Source: Candidatus Aminicenantota bacterium
Lineage (GTDB): Bacteria > Acidobacteriota > Aminicenantia > S016-38
Length of the DNA stretch: 64,000 nucleotides
Assembly: GCA_027068075.1 (NCBI GenBank)
Contig: JAMOUJ010000002.1
Location: 62,001-126,000, forward strand
Direction of reading: 5' to 3'
The first letter of the stretch is position 1; every line of letters begins with the position of its first letter. Position numbers and translations under genes: made by a program. Positions 27,356-37,631 of the stretch are shown one piece after another. The notes under the pieces are model-generated. The model did not search any database and was not told where the DNA came from. It was given only the letters and a program-made list of their open reading frames with translations.

Positions 27356-30300
27356 AAAAACTCCTGGGGGCCCTTTTCTTTCTCCTGACGCTTTTCCTCA
27401 TCCTTCTGGGGATAAAGCACCTGATTTTCCTGGAAATCACCAGGGCCCTCAGCAGAAACGGAAGTTTTGCCTACGCCGAAGAGGGATTCTCCCGCATAAG
27501 GGTTTTTGATTACAGGGGAAAGAATTTCAGAATACGGGAACTCAACTTCCTGCTGATCCCCGATTTTCCCCGTCTTTTCATCGGGGTGGCCGGAAGGGAC
27601 GGAGAAGTGAGCATCAGGCCCGGGGAAGGGTCTTCCTCCTCCCTTAACCTCCCCTCCCTCATCAAATATGCGGAATTCCAAAAAATGAAAATACGGGTGG
27701 AAAAGGGGGATTTCATCGCCTCCGCCGAAGATGCCACCGTTTTATACTCCGACGGAACGATAGAAGTCCGCTCAGAAAACACCAGGATTGAATGGAAGGA
27801 AATTAAAGTCTCCGGAAGTTTCGCCTCCCGTATTACCAGTGAAGGAGAACTTCTGGAGGCAGAGTTCACAGGGGACTACCTCAAGTTAAGGGCCCGAAGT
27901 TCGGAGGACTTTCTGGTGTTCAGTTTTTCGGCGGAGGGAGGAAAAAACCTGCCCTGGAAGGAAGGAAAAATCCTCGGCCAGGGAAAAATGGGGAAGGACC
28001 TCCTGGAGGTTTCCGGCCGGGGGGAAAACCTATTCCTCTACCGGGGAAGGCTGAGGGAAATAACCTTTCAACTGAAGAAAAGGGGGGAGGTTTCCTGGAA
28101 AGTCCAAACCCGGGAGGGGGATACGGTGATAGGGAGGGGGACCAGGTTCAGGATCCCGCTCCTTCGGTGGAGGACGGTGGCAGAAATTGCCGGATTTCCC
28201 CTGAAGCCGGATGTCCTATTTCGTGGCCAGGGAAGGTGGAACCGGGGAAGGCTGGAACTGGAATTAACCCAGAAAGAAGGGGGAAAACTTAATCTCTCCT
28301 ACGGGAAAAGAGCCCTTTCCCTGGTGGCCAGAAATCTTTCCTTTGAGCGGCATCTTTTAAACTTCCAATACGACCAGGCAGGGAACGACGCCAGTTTGAA
28401 ACTTACCGCTTCCACCCGGGATGCCTCCTCCTTCGTAAAGGAGGCCGGGGATGTTTACAGGTACTTCTCTGGGGAAGAATTATTCCAGCCCCTGGTGGAA
28501 GGGACGGGTTTCGTAAACCTGAACTACAGGTTCTCAGTTCTGGGCAATGACTACAGCGGAGAAGGGGGCCTTTTCCTTCAGGAAGGGAAGGTCTACAACT
28601 ATTACCTTAAGAACCTACGGGTTTCCTGGAAGGACAGCAACCGGAACTTCTCCGTCACCGGAGGCTTCCGATGGGAACGGGGGGAGGGAAAATTTGAAGG
28701 AGAAGGCCCCAGGGAAGACCTGAAAATAAATTTCTCCGGATGGGCAATGATGGAAGACCTCCTCAAGGCGGCGGAGGTGGATACGGAGGTCACCGGAAAA
28801 CTGAGCACGAAGGGAACCCTGAGTTTAAAGGGGGAGATACCGGTGATAGAGGGAGAAGCGGAATTGCCCCAGGGCATGGTTTTCAACCTCTTTCCCTTCT
28901 CTGGAAAGGGAAATTACATCCAGAAGGGAGAAGACTTCAGCACCGATTTTTACGGGAAAATTTACCGGGGGATTTTCAGGGGAAGCCTGAGGGCCCATCC
29001 GGGGAATTCCCGGCTGAGAATATCCGTGGAGGGTTTTCAGGTCCAGGCCATGAGCGATAGCCTCACCGGAACGGGCTTCGCCAGCATAATCACCCGGACC
29101 CGGGGGGAGGAGGTAATCACCACCCTTTCCATGAGGGTGGAAAATTTCGGTTATCCAGATGACGAAAAGGGAAACCTCACCCTGACGGGGAACTACTACA
29201 TCTCCGGAGAAGGGGACCAGAGGGTGTTCACCACCGCCAATCTCCAGGGAAAGGCCCTTTGTAAGGTGATAATGAAGGGAGAGGGAAGAGAAACGGTAAG
29301 GGGAACCATTGAGGGAAACTGCCCCAGGGCCGGAGGTCTCCTCCCCTGGCCCGGAACCAGGATGAAACTCCGTTTAAACGGAGATTTTGCATGGAAGGAA
29401 AAGGACTTCCAGTACCGCCTTAAAATCAACGGCAGGGGCCCGGTCCTTACCCTGCTTTCCTATCCTCAGCCGGTGGAAAACTTCGCCCTCACCGCCGAAG
29501 CCCGGGGAAGGAGGCTTGAGTTCAAAATTCTGGACGGAACCCTGGGGGGCGGAAAGGTGAAGGGGGAGGGAAGGCTGGAGTTCGCATCGCCCCTGAAGAT
29601 AGATTCCTCCTTCACCCTCAAAAACTGCGAATTTTACCCCTTCAGAGGCGTGGAGGCCAGGGGTTCCGCCAGGGTCTATGTGAGAAACAAGGGAGAAAGG
29701 ATAAACATAGAAGGCGAACTGGTGCTGGATTCCGGAAAATGGGAGAGGGAATTTGAACAATCGCTGGAATTCTCCTCCCGTCCGGCGGGTCCCATGCCCC
29801 CCTGGATTAACCGCATTTTCCTGCGGTTGAACATCACTTCCAGGGAAGGGATAAGGCTGAAGAACTCCTGGGGGAACCTTTTGATCTTCCCCGACATAAC
29901 CCTGGTGGGGCCGGTCATGGAACCCATGATGAGCGGAATAGTAAACCTAACGGATGGGTTTATCTGGGTAAGCGAACGCAGGTTCACCGTAAAACAGGGA
30001 AGAATTTACCTGAGCCCAGGGCTGGAATTTGACCCCTACATAGATGTGGAAGCCGAGGCCCTCATAAAACACTACAGGGTTAACATGAAAATTCAGGGCC
30101 TGCTATCCCACATGCATGTATCCCTCTCCAGTTTTCCTCCCCTGCCCACCCACGAACTCTTCAGCCTCCTGGCCCTGGGGGAAAGGTTCCGTCGGGGAAT
30201 TTCCCAGGGCTCCTCCTCCCAGATAACCTCCTCTTCCTTAATATCCCAGGTGCTTTCTACAAGGATAGGCAAAAAGGCCCGCTCGTTCCTGGGGCTTTCC

Positions 30301-30537
30301 CGCCTGTCCATCAGTCCTAACCTGGTAAGGGGAACTACCCTTGCCTCCGCCCGCCTCACCGCCGAAAAACAGGTGGGGGAGAAACTAACGGTGGTTTACT
30401 CCACTGACCTTTCCGGCGCCAAAAAGGGAATTATAATTCTTGAATACAAAATAAATCCCAGCGTATCGCTGGTTCTGACCAAGGATGAGACGGATAATTA
30501 CATACTTGACATTATTTACTATCCTTCTATCCGCTGA
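27352..30537 (+). CDS. tamB: TamB-like envelope transport protein
   Basis: 1061 residues with a single N-terminal membrane anchor ([18 protein letters not shown]) and a long periplasmic series of beta strands. The C-terminal TamB (DUF490) domain is recognisable: [60 protein letters not shown]. AsmA/TamB proteins bridge inner and outer membranes and move phospholipids or help barrel assembly. The 3' end overlaps the downstream Omp85 gene by 53 bases, the classic tamA/tamB pairing in reversed order. Confidence 0.9.
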   Translation: MKKLLGALFFLLTLFLILLGIKHLIFLEITRALSRNGSFAYAEEGFSRIRVFDYRGKNFRIRELNFLLIPDFPRLFIGVAGRDGEVSIRPGEGSSSSLNLPSLIKYAEFQKMKIRVEKGDFIASAEDATVLYSDGTIEVRSENTRIEWKEIKVSGSFASRITSEGELLEAEFTGDYLKLRARSSEDFLVFSFSAEGGKNLPWKEGKILGQGKMGKDLLEVSGRGENLFLYRGRLREITFQLKKRGEVSWKVQTREGDTVIGRGTRFRIPLLRWRTVAEIAGFPLKPDVLFRGQGRWNRGRLELELTQKEGGKLNLSYGKRALSLVARNLSFERHLLNFQYDQAGNDASLKLTASTRDASSFVKEAGDVYRYFSGEELFQPLVEGTGFVNLNYRFSVLGNDYSGEGGLFLQEGKVYNYYLKNLRVSWKDSNRNFSVTGGFRWERGEGKFEGEGPREDLKINFSGWAMMEDLLKAAEVDTEVTGKLSTKGTLSLKGEIPVIEGEAELPQGMVFNLFPFSGKGNYIQKGEDFSTDFYGKIYRGIFRGSLRAHPGNSRLRISVEGFQVQAMSDSLTGTGFASIITRTRGEEVITTLSMRVENFGYPDDEKGNLTLTGNYYISGEGDQRVFTTANLQGKALCKVIMKGEGRETVRGTIEGNCPRAGGLLPWPGTRMKLRLNGDFAWKEKDFQYRLKINGRGPVLTLLSYPQPVENFALTAEARGRRLEFKILDGTLGGGKVKGEGRLEFASPLKIDSSFTLKNCEFYPFRGVEARGSARVYVRNKGERINIEGELVLDSGKWEREFEQSLEFSSRPAGPMPPWINRIFLRLNITSREGIRLKNSWGNLLIFPDITLVGPVMEPMMSGIVNLTDGFIWVSERRFTVKQGRIYLSPGLEFDPYIDVEAEALIKHYRVNMKIQGLLSHMHVSLSSFPPLPTHELFSLLALGERFRRGISQGSSSQITSSSLISQVLSTRIGKKARSFLGLSRLSISPNLVRGTTLASARLTAEKQVGEKLTVVYSTDLSGAKKGIIILEYKINPSVSLVLTKDETDNYILDIIYYPSIR

Positions 30538-33028
30538 GAGGGTAGAAAGGCTAAAGGCCCCGGAGGGACTCAGGCCCTTCCTCCTCATCAAGGAAGGGGA
30601 AGTCTACTCCCCATGGAAGGTCTATCTTTCGGTGAAGAGGGCCTACGCCACCGGGATATTCCGGAACATAGAGGTTGAGAAAACCGCCGGAGAAAACGGA
30701 ATAATCCTGGAGTTTAAAACCATCCCCAAGATAATCCTGAAAAAAATCGCCGTGGTAAACCCTCAAAAATACCACTACCCCTCCTTTCTTTACATAAGGA
30801 AGGGGGATTATCTGGAACCCGAGGACATACTGAAGGAAATAAAGAGACAGGAAAAATTCCTTAAGGAAAACGGCTACTTCAGGGCCAGGGTGGACTACAG
30901 TATAAAGGGCTCATCCCTGACCCTTTTCTTCAAACCAGGGCCCAGGTTCAAGATAAAATCCATCTTCGTAAACTCAAAACCCACCGAAGATTTTTACGGA
31001 CTTTCCCAAGGGGAATTTTATTCCAGGGCGAGGATCCGCAGGGCCCTGGAAAAAGCCAGGGACGCCCTCAAAAACATGGGCTTTCTCAGAGCCACCATCA
31101 CTCACCGGGAGAAAATCCTCAAGGATGGGGTGGCGATAATGATTACCGTGAGGAGGGGAAAGAAATTTTCCATAAAAATAAAGGGAGGCCCCGTGCCCAC
31201 GAAGATCCTCCTCCCCTACTGGTCCAAGAATTACTCCAGGGAATGGTCCCTCTACGAGGGGAAAACCGCCATAAAGGAATATCTGCTCAGAAAGGGCATG
31301 TATGTGGGGAAAATCCTGGCGGAGGTGAACGACTACCCGGACCAGGTGGAGGTGATTTACACTCTGAAGAAGGTGGGCAAACTTCAGGGAAAAAAGATCC
31401 TGGTGGAGGGCAACCGCCACTTTTCCACCGAAGAGATTTTAAAAACCCTTCAGGGCAAGCCCATTCTCTTCCGGGGAATAAACCTGGAAAAACTCAGGGA
31501 AAGCCTCCTGGACCTCAGGGAAAAATACCTCATGGAGGGGTTCAGGGATGTAACCGTAAAATGGGAAGTTCACCGGGAGGGGGTTCTTATCAAAATAAAC
31601 GAGGGAGAGCGTTTCTTCATCGGGAACATCTCCTTTCAGGGGAACGAAAAAATAAGTATAAACGAGATACTTCAGGCCTGCGGTCTGAAGCCGCAAATGC
31701 CCTATTACAACCTCTATGTATACCAGGCTGCCCAGAGGATAAGAAACCTTTACCTTCAAAGGGGGTTCAGAAAATTTGAAGTTACCTACAAGACCGTTTT
31801 CCGGGGCAACCTGGCGGACATCCGCTTCACCATAAGGGAAGGGATAAAACCCGCCCTCTCCCTTTTCGTGGTGATGGGCTCAGCCTCCCCCAGGGCGAAG
31901 AGGTTGATAAGAAAATACCTTCCTTTCCAGGAAGGAAAACCCGTGGACGGCCTTCTGGAAGACGAAGGGAAACTCAAACTTGAGGTCACGGGGCTTTTCA
32001 CCCTCCTGGAGGTCAAGGAAAACATATGGGACTCAAAGCACATGGACATCATAGTCAGGGCGGAACAACTTCCCTCCTACCTCTACTCCTTCGGCGTGGG
32101 ATGGGAAACCAGGGGAGGCCCCAGGTTATCCCTGGAAGTCTCCGGCAGGAACTTTATCCTACCCCCCATGTTCGTCAACACCAGCATCCTCCTGGGTGGA
32201 AGTCAGCAGGTGGTGGGAATAACCTCGGAAACCCCCAGGCTCTTTTCCGACTGGGACTTCCGCTCCTCCGCCGTCTACGAAAAGGGCAACATGACGAGTT
32301 ACAGTTACGAAACCTCTTCCCTGTTCCTCTCCCTTTTCCGGGAAAGGTCCATGGGGTGGGATCAGGTTTCCGTGAGGATAAGCAGGGTTGAACTCTTTGA
32401 CCTCCTGATTCCCCCTTCAGAGGTGGACAGGGAGTTCTTCCCTTCCTACATAACATCCCTCACCTATTCCTACGCCCTGGACAAAAGGGACGATCCCATA
32501 AATCCATCCCGGGGCTGGTTCTTTTCCGCCTCCCTGGAAAAGTATTTTTCCGTACTGGGAACCAGCGTGGACGGGGCCAAAACCTACTTCCACCTCCAGG
32601 TGTTCAAACCCATGGGAGAAAATGTTTTCGGCGCCGGGGCAAAACTGGGACTGGCCAAGGGAAACCTTCCCATAAGCGAAAGGTTTTTCGCCGGAGGACC
32701 CATGAGTTTCAGAGGAGAAAGCCTGGACAGGCTCTCCCCCACCAGCCAGGCCACGGGCATGCCCCTGGGCGGAATGGGATTGGTCATAGTCAACATGGAG
32801 TACAGGATAAAGGTTTTCTCTGAATTCTCCGTGGTTTTATTCTACGACGGCGGAGAGGTTACCAGATACATGCACGAAATTTCGGTGGGAAGATGGGAAA
32901 ACGCCGTGGGCGTCGGTCTAAGATACTCCACCCCCTTTGGCCCCATAAGGGTGGAGGCGGGATATAATCCCAGGCCCTCCTACGGAGGAAAAATAAAATT
33001 CTTCGTTTCGCTGGGAGAAATACTATGA
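30485..33028 (+). CDS. Omp85-family outer-membrane assembly protein (BamA/TamA) with many POTRA domains
   Basis: 847 residues. A signal peptide ([17 protein letters not shown]) is followed by six or seven POTRA-like beta-alpha-alpha-beta-beta units spanning residues about 20-535 by my count, then a 16-strand barrel. Barrel hallmarks are RFFAGGPMSFRG (the L6 RGF/RGY-type loop) and TPFGPIRVEAGYNP. BamA usually has five POTRAs and TamA three, so the count is unusual; seven is reported for some deltaproteobacterial Omp85 proteins. Pairing with tamB favours a TamA-like role, while length favours BamA. No other Omp85 is in the window. Confidence 0.92.
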   Translation: MRRIITYLTLFTILLSAERVERLKAPEGLRPFLLIKEGEVYSPWKVYLSVKRAYATGIFRNIEVEKTAGENGIILEFKTIPKIILKKIAVVNPQKYHYPSFLYIRKGDYLEPEDILKEIKRQEKFLKENGYFRARVDYSIKGSSLTLFFKPGPRFKIKSIFVNSKPTEDFYGLSQGEFYSRARIRRALEKARDALKNMGFLRATITHREKILKDGVAIMITVRRGKKFSIKIKGGPVPTKILLPYWSKNYSREWSLYEGKTAIKEYLLRKGMYVGKILAEVNDYPDQVEVIYTLKKVGKLQGKKILVEGNRHFSTEEILKTLQGKPILFRGINLEKLRESLLDLREKYLMEGFRDVTVKWEVHREGVLIKINEGERFFIGNISFQGNEKISINEILQACGLKPQMPYYNLYVYQAAQRIRNLYLQRGFRKFEVTYKTVFRGNLADIRFTIREGIKPALSLFVVMGSASPRAKRLIRKYLPFQEGKPVDGLLEDEGKLKLEVTGLFTLLEVKENIWDSKHMDIIVRAEQLPSYLYSFGVGWETRGGPRLSLEVSGRNFILPPMFVNTSILLGGSQQVVGITSETPRLFSDWDFRSSAVYEKGNMTSYSYETSSLFLSLFRERSMGWDQVSVRISRVELFDLLIPPSEVDREFFPSYITSLTYSYALDKRDDPINPSRGWFFSASLEKYFSVLGTSVDGAKTYFHLQVFKPMGENVFGAGAKLGLAKGNLPISERFFAGGPMSFRGESLDRLSPTSQATGMPLGGMGLVIVNMEYRIKVFSEFSVVLFYDGGEVTRYMHEISVGRWENAVGVGLRYSTPFGPIRVEAGYNPRPSYGGKIKFFVSLGEIL

Positions 33029-33477
33029 AAATCTTGAGTCTCGTTCTCTTCATCCTGGAAGAAACCATAATAGCAACCTCGTCCCTGGGTCCCGTAACCC
33101 TTCTGGAAGTAAAATGGGCCAGGGAAATGGGACTCCTGTCCAGTAAAACCTCCCTGGAGGAGGCCGCCCGCCAGATTACGGCCTCAAGGCTGGTGGTGAG
33201 AAGGTATGGGGTTCTGGTGAAAATTCCGCCGGAAATAAAAGACGAAGCCAGGAGACTGGGAATAGATCCCGGGTTTGCCAGGGACCTGGCGGAAAAACTC
33301 CTGAGCCTTAAGAAATTCGTCCGGGACCGCTTCGGAAGCGAAGGGGAAAATTACGAAAAATGGAGGGATCGGGAACTGGAAAGGGAGGAATTCCGCTTCC
33401 TCTTCAGGACCAGTCCCCCTTCAAAATCCCCCACTTGTGGAGAAGAATGTAGTAGGTCCTCGGGTGCAGGAAGATAG
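33025..33477 (+). CDS. Short exported helical protein, possibly SurA-N-like
   Basis: 150 residues beginning with a short hydrophobic stretch. A helical segment (GPVTLLEVKWAREMGLLSS...ITASRLVVRRYG) resembles the N-terminal chaperone region of SurA-type isomerases without a PPIase domain. Position directly after the Omp85 gene (ATGA overlap) fits a periplasmic chaperone role; this is inference. The last 25 residues are Ser/Cys/Gly rich and unlike the rest. They overlap the convergent glycosyltransferase gene by 74 bases, so the original stop may have been lost. Confidence 0.55.
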   Translation: MKILSLVLFILEETIIATSSLGPVTLLEVKWAREMGLLSSKTSLEEAARQITASRLVVRRYGVLVKIPPEIKDEARRLGIDPGFARDLAEKLLSLKKFVRDRFGSEGENYEKWRDRELEREEFRFLFRTSPPSKSPTCGEECSRSSGAGR

Positions 33478-34246
33478 GAAGTCGCAATCCCCTTCTTTCT
33501 ATTTTCCAGCCCAGCCTTTTTATCCTATCCTCCATCACCGGGGGATGGCTTCCCCGGAATTTCCTTAGAACCGGAAGGTTGGGAAACTCGTATCTAAGCC
33601 TCTCCCTGTATTTCTTCTCCACATAGGCATCGTCGTGGTAAAGTTTTTCAAATTCCCTTCTCTTTTCCAGCATGACTTCAGGGCTTTTAACCCATCCATA
33701 GTGGTAAATGTGAGCCCTGGACTTCAGGGTCCTGGGCCTGGACCCATCCTTTTTTCTGAAGGTGGCCGCATCCCCCCACGAGACAATTCCTCTGCCGAGT
33801 TTTATGGCCCTTATTTCTCGCCGGTACCTGAAGGGATTGTAAAGTTCGTAGGTGGCCTCAAAATGGATGTAACGGAAGGAAACCGCCTCCTTCCCGCCCT
33901 CCTCCGCCCTCTTCAGGTCGGAAAGAATAACCCCGTATTCCTCCGGATGCAGGACCTCGTCCGCCTGGAGGTAAAACCCCCAATCCCCATCGCACCTCTC
34001 CAGGGCCTTGTTGGTCTCAAAGGAGAGAAGTCTTCCACCCTTCCTCATACTCAGGTCCCACTCCCTTTCAATTATTTCCATCTTGGGGTCCCCTATGCTC
34101 TTTAACACCTCCAGGGTGTTGTCCTCGCCCTTGCCGTAATTTATCACCAGTTTATCCACTATGGGGAGAAGGGATTTTATGGATTCCACGAAGGGATAAT
34201 CAAACTTGACCCCGTTTCTGATTATGGTAAAACCGCAGATCTTCAC
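33404..34246 (-). CDS. Glycosyltransferase family 2-like protein
   Basis: About 280 residues with a GT-A fold start (VKICGFTIIRNGVKFDYPFVES) and the nucleotide-sugar region ending DWGFYLQADEVLHPEEY, where QADE replaces the usual DxD. Such proteins add sugars to lipids or surface polysaccharides. I chose the GTG at 34246, which overlaps the trmH stop (GTGA) and has AGGAGG 7 bases upstream, over a GTG at 34252. It is last in the nptA operon, an odd place for a sugar transferase. Confidence 0.8.
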   Translation of the reverse strand: MKICGFTIIRNGVKFDYPFVESIKSLLPIVDKLVINYGKGEDNTLEVLKSIGDPKMEIIEREWDLSMRKGGRLLSFETNKALERCDGDWGFYLQADEVLHPEEYGVILSDLKRAEEGGKEAVSFRYIHFEATYELYNPFRYRREIRAIKLGRGIVSWGDAATFRKKDGSRPRTLKSRAHIYHYGWVKSPEVMLEKRREFEKLYHDDAYVEKKYRERLRYEFPNLPVLRKFRGSHPPVMEDRIKRLGWKIERRGLRLPIFLHPRTYYILLHKWGILKGDWS

Positions 34247-34800
34247 TTCCACCTCCTTAGCAACTCCTTCACCTCCTCCTCGGGCAGAGGGTCCTTCAGT
34301 CCTGCCTCCAGACGCTGCCTCACCGCTTCAAAGAGGATGATTCCCCCCGAAACCGAAACATTTAGGCTCTGAACCATCCCCCTCATGGGAATTACAATCC
34401 TGTCGTCGGCCATCTCCAGGGTGTGCTTCCTTACCCCCCTCTTTTCGTTGCCCAAAACCACCGCCACCCGCCGGGTAAAATCGTAGTCGTAAATGGGGGT
34501 GGGATCTCCTTCCAGGGTCGTGGCGGCTATGCGAAAACCCCGGCTCCTCAGGGCTTCAAAACAGAGTTTTGCCGAGTAAAACCTTTCTATGCTCAGCCAT
34601 TTTTCGGCCCCGGTGGAAATGGCCTCGTTTACATTGAAACCGTCCCCCAGGGGATCAATTATGCAAACATGCTGAACCCCGGCGGCGTCCGCCGTTCGCA
34701 GGAGGGCGGATATGTTGTGGGGATTTTTGACCTCCTCCACCACCAGAACGAGGCCTCCCCATCTCCTCCTCAGAACATCCTCAATCTTGGAGGCTCTCAC
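34243..34800 (-). CDS. trmH: SpoU-family tRNA/rRNA 2'-O-methyltransferase (TrmH-like)
   Basis: 185-residue SPOUT methyltransferase. The three SpoU motifs are clear: NPHNISALLRTADAAG, VVLGNEKRGV and IPMRGMVQSLNVSVSGGIILFEAVRQ, which form the SAM-binding knot. Size and motif wording fit TrmH, which methylates G18 of tRNA, better than RlmB. The start is GTG overlapping the upstream PhoU-like gene's stop. Confidence 0.88.
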   Translation of the reverse strand: MRASKIEDVLRRRWGGLVLVVEEVKNPHNISALLRTADAAGVQHVCIIDPLGDGFNVNEAISTGAEKWLSIERFYSAKLCFEALRSRGFRIAATTLEGDPTPIYDYDFTRRVAVVLGNEKRGVRKHTLEMADDRIVIPMRGMVQSLNVSVSGGIILFEAVRQRLEAGLKDPLPEEEVKELLRRWK

Positions 34801-35465
34801 TCCTGGGAGGTATCCTCCTTGAAGAAGTCTATGAGGTCAAAGGGCTGCCACACGGAGGTGAGGATGTCCATGGTGTGGGCGGTAACCCTCTTCAGATATC
34901 TGAAGAAAAGGGAGAAGATTATGGCGTTCTTTACGGTGATGTCGGTCTCCTCCATGATTTCGTCAATGTTCCTGTCAAATTCCCGCTTGAGGTCGTTGAG
35001 TTCCTCTATGAGCAACTTGGCCTCCCCGGCCCCTCCCTCCCGGTAAACATCCACGGCCCTCTTGCATGTGGGGATCAACTTCCTGGCGAGGACCTCCGAG
35101 CGGTTGTAGTATTTACAATCGGTGGTGTAGTTTTTCTTGGAGGCCAGTTCGTATATGTTCTTGGAATAATCCCCTATCCTCTCCATGTGGACTATAACGG
35201 TGGTGAGGACCAGCGCCCCCACTATGTCCTGACGGGGATTTATGGAAAGGTGCTCCAGGATTTTCCGCCTAACCCCCCTCTCCATGTTGTTGAGTTTTCT
35301 ATCCTCCCGATAGACATCAAACCCCTCGGGATACTCATTGCCGAAGAAACCCTCGGTAACCACCTCAAAGAGGCGGACGCTCTCCTCAAACATTTTATAG
35401 GAGTCTTCCAGGGCCTGGGTCATCAGGTCCCCCTTCCTCAGCATTTCCAGAAACTTTCTGAACAT
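34797..35465 (-). CDS. PhoU-domain protein paired with Na/Pi transporter
   Basis: 222-residue helical protein with one clear PhoU metal-site repeat (VIVHMERIGDYSKNIYELA) and a diverged second repeat (FRYLKRVTAHTMDIL). It lies 9 bases downstream of the Na/Pi cotransporter gene, so it probably regulates that transporter rather than Pst. It is distinct from the PhoU at 16743. AAGGAGGG precedes the ATG. Confidence 0.85.
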   Translation of the reverse strand: MFRKFLEMLRKGDLMTQALEDSYKMFEESVRLFEVVTEGFFGNEYPEGFDVYREDRKLNNMERGVRRKILEHLSINPRQDIVGALVLTTVIVHMERIGDYSKNIYELASKKNYTTDCKYYNRSEVLARKLIPTCKRAVDVYREGGAGEAKLLIEELNDLKREFDRNIDEIMEETDITVKNAIIFSLFFRYLKRVTAHTMDILTSVWQPFDLIDFFKEDTSQE

Positions 35466-35474
35466 AAGCCCTCC

Positions 35475-36578
35475 TTAGAGAAATATTATACCAAGGGGTA
35501 TCAGAAAGAAGACAACGATGACATAAATCAACGCAATCCACCGATTCCTGTAGGCCACATCCGCCAGGAGCCTGGCCATCCCAATGGGGATTTTCTTAAG
35601 GGGAAGGAATATGGCGGTACCGGCCAGGTTGAAGAGAAGGTGGGAAAAGGCCACGGTGATGGCCGCCGGGTTGTGGGTGGCAAAGGCCGCCATGATGGCG
35701 GTGAATGTGGTTCCAATGTTGGCCCCCAGGGTGAAAGGAAAGGCCGCCTCCAGGGTCACTATTCCTCCGGCTATCAGGGGAACCAGCAGGGATGTGGTCA
35801 TGGAACTGGACTGGACTATGGCCGTTATAAAAAATCCCCAGAAAAGGGCAAGACCGGTATTCCTGAAGATGTAAGAATCAAAGAAACCCTCTATTTTGTG
35901 GAGAAAGATTCCCTTCAGTATGTCCACCATAAATTTGAGGGAAATTATAAGGGCAGCCAGGGCGAAAACCTCCACCAGAGCAAAGGTAAGCCCTTTGGAA
36001 AGGTGAAGGCCCTTAAGGACCTCCATCAAAAACTCCACCGCAGGCTTTACGATGGCCTTCAGCGGGCTTATGGCTTTCATTCCCCCTATGCCCTTGAAGC
36101 CCTCGGTGAGCAAAATTGCTCCCTTCTCCAAGGGATGGAACATAACCTCCAGGGGAAGAAGGACGGAAACCGAAAGCAGGTTGAAGAAGTCGTGCATGGT
36201 GGCACCGGCGAAGGCCTTGCGGAACTCCTCCCTCCTGGTAATGTGCGCTAAGGAGACTATGGTGTTGGTTATTGTGGTTCCAATGTTGGCCCCCATTATT
36301 ATGGGAATGGCGTGGCGTATGTTCAAAACGCCTCCTGCCACCATTCCCACCACCGTGGAAGTGGTGGTGGATGAACTCTGAACTACGGAGGTGGAGAGAA
36401 TTCCGATGACCAGGCCCACCAGGGGATTGGAGGTTACCCGAAAAAGGCTTTTAGCAAAGCCCTTACCCAGAAATTTGAAGCCCTCTCCTATGAGTTCAAC
36501 GGAAACGAAGAAAAGGTAAAGGAAACCCAGAAGAAGGAGGAGGTTGAGGATCCACCCGTAATTCCTTTCCTTTTCCAT
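35475..36578 (-). CDS. Na+/phosphate cotransporter (NptA / SLC34 type)
   Basis: 367-residue inner-membrane symporter with the inverted QSSS repeats that define the family: VVQSSSTTTSTVVGMVAGG in the first half and IVQSSSMTTSLLVPLIAGG in the second. Each is followed by a GANIGTT motif. It imports phosphate with sodium. The C-terminal PhoU domain found in many bacterial NptA proteins is here a separate downstream gene. A promoter ends 8 bases before the ATG with no ribosome site. Confidence 0.92.
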   Translation of the reverse strand: MEKERNYGWILNLLLLLGFLYLFFVSVELIGEGFKFLGKGFAKSLFRVTSNPLVGLVIGILSTSVVQSSSTTTSTVVGMVAGGVLNIRHAIPIIMGANIGTTITNTIVSLAHITRREEFRKAFAGATMHDFFNLLSVSVLLPLEVMFHPLEKGAILLTEGFKGIGGMKAISPLKAIVKPAVEFLMEVLKGLHLSKGLTFALVEVFALAALIISLKFMVDILKGIFLHKIEGFFDSYIFRNTGLALFWGFFITAIVQSSSMTTSLLVPLIAGGIVTLEAAFPFTLGANIGTTFTAIMAAFATHNPAAITVAFSHLLFNLAGTAIFLPLKKIPIGMARLLADVAYRNRWIALIYVIVVFFLIPLGIIFL

Positions 36579-36586
36579 GAGGGGAA

Positions 36587-36615
36587 AATTTACCCCAAAA
36601 TTCCCTGAAAGTCAA
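36587..36615 (-). promoter_or_regulatory. Promoter for Na/Pi transporter operon, leaderless type
   Basis: TTGACT (36610-36615, minus strand), 17-bp spacer, TAAATT (36587-36592), then 8 bases to the ATG at 36578. No Shine-Dalgarno sequence is present. Confidence 0.6.
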
Positions 36616-36622
36616 ACCGCCG

Positions 36623-37618
36623 TTACAACCGGGCCAGGGACTTTGCTCTGGCCACCAACTCTTTAACCCGGCCCAGGTTTCTGCCTCCCGGGCAATCATC
36701 CAGTTCCAGGTCCAAGGACCTTCCCTGGATCCCTGCCAGTTGAAGGGCCCAGCAGTCTGCATAATGGGGATAGACGAAGCCTCCTCCCCCCACCAGGGCC
36801 ATGGGTATGTCGTATTTGTAGCGGATCTCACCCAGGGCCTCCCCCAGCCTTAAATACCCCCTTTTGCTAATAGAAAGGTTCGCCACATAGCAGGAACAGT
36901 GGCCGTCCACTCCCATCTCCACTATGAGAAAATCGGGCCTGTGCTTTTCTAAGAGGGGGGGAACCAGGTGAGAAAAGGCGTAGAGGACCTCCTCAGCCCC
37001 GGAAAGGGGCGGAAGGGGGAGGTTCAAATTGGTTTCGTGGGTTTCCTCCAAAAACCCTGTGAGATAAGGGTAAAGGGTGGACGGGTCCTGATGAAAGGAA
37101 ACGGTGATAACCTGAGGGTCGCTTCCGTAAGCCCTCTGGATACCGTCTCCGTGGTGGGCGTCGTAATCCACTATCATAACCTTGAGGCCCTTCTTTTTTA
37201 GTTTGGCTATGGCCACACCGGTGTCGGAAAATATGCAGAAACCCCTGCCCGTTTCCGGGAAGGCATGATGCCATCCCCCGGCCAGATTGACCCCTATTCC
37301 CTCCTGCTCCGCCAGTTCCAGGGCCTTGAGGGTAGCCCCCACTGACCAGGAAGCCGCCTCAAAGACACCCTTAAAACCCGGGGTATCCGGGGATATGTCC
37401 GGCCAGCCTCTTTCGCTTATTTCCTTCACCCTCTCCACATATTCCCGGGTATGGAAAAGGAGAAGGTCCTCTTCGGACGCCATGGAAAAATTCTCTAACT
37501 CAAACTCAAGGCCCAGTTCTCTGAACCTTCTTACAGCCCTTTGATACCTGTCGCCCCTCATGGGGTGGTCGTCGCCCAGGTGAAGAAGGGAAAGTTTTTC
37601 GTCATAGGCGATCTTCAT
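36623..37618 (-). CDS. Histone deacetylase superfamily protein (AcuC-like)
   Basis: 331-residue zinc amidohydrolase of the arginase/deacetylase fold. Catalytic motifs are GGWHHAFP (His pair), DYDAHHGDGIQ (zinc-binding Asp and His) and MGVDGH; GGGGFVYP replaces the usual GGGY near the C-terminus. Bacterial members remove acetyl groups from acetyl-CoA synthetase or from polyamines. It is transcribed alone, divergent from the NifX-type gene, with a GGAGG site before the ATG. Confidence 0.9.
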   Translation of the reverse strand: MKIAYDEKLSLLHLGDDHPMRGDRYQRAVRRFRELGLEFELENFSMASEEDLLLFHTREYVERVKEISERGWPDISPDTPGFKGVFEAASWSVGATLKALELAEQEGIGVNLAGGWHHAFPETGRGFCIFSDTGVAIAKLKKKGLKVMIVDYDAHHGDGIQRAYGSDPQVITVSFHQDPSTLYPYLTGFLEETHETNLNLPLPPLSGAEEVLYAFSHLVPPLLEKHRPDFLIVEMGVDGHCSCYVANLSISKRGYLRLGEALGEIRYKYDIPMALVGGGGFVYPHYADCWALQLAGIQGRSLDLELDDCPGGRNLGRVKELVARAKSLARL

Positions 37619-37631
37619 CTTAACCTCCGTG

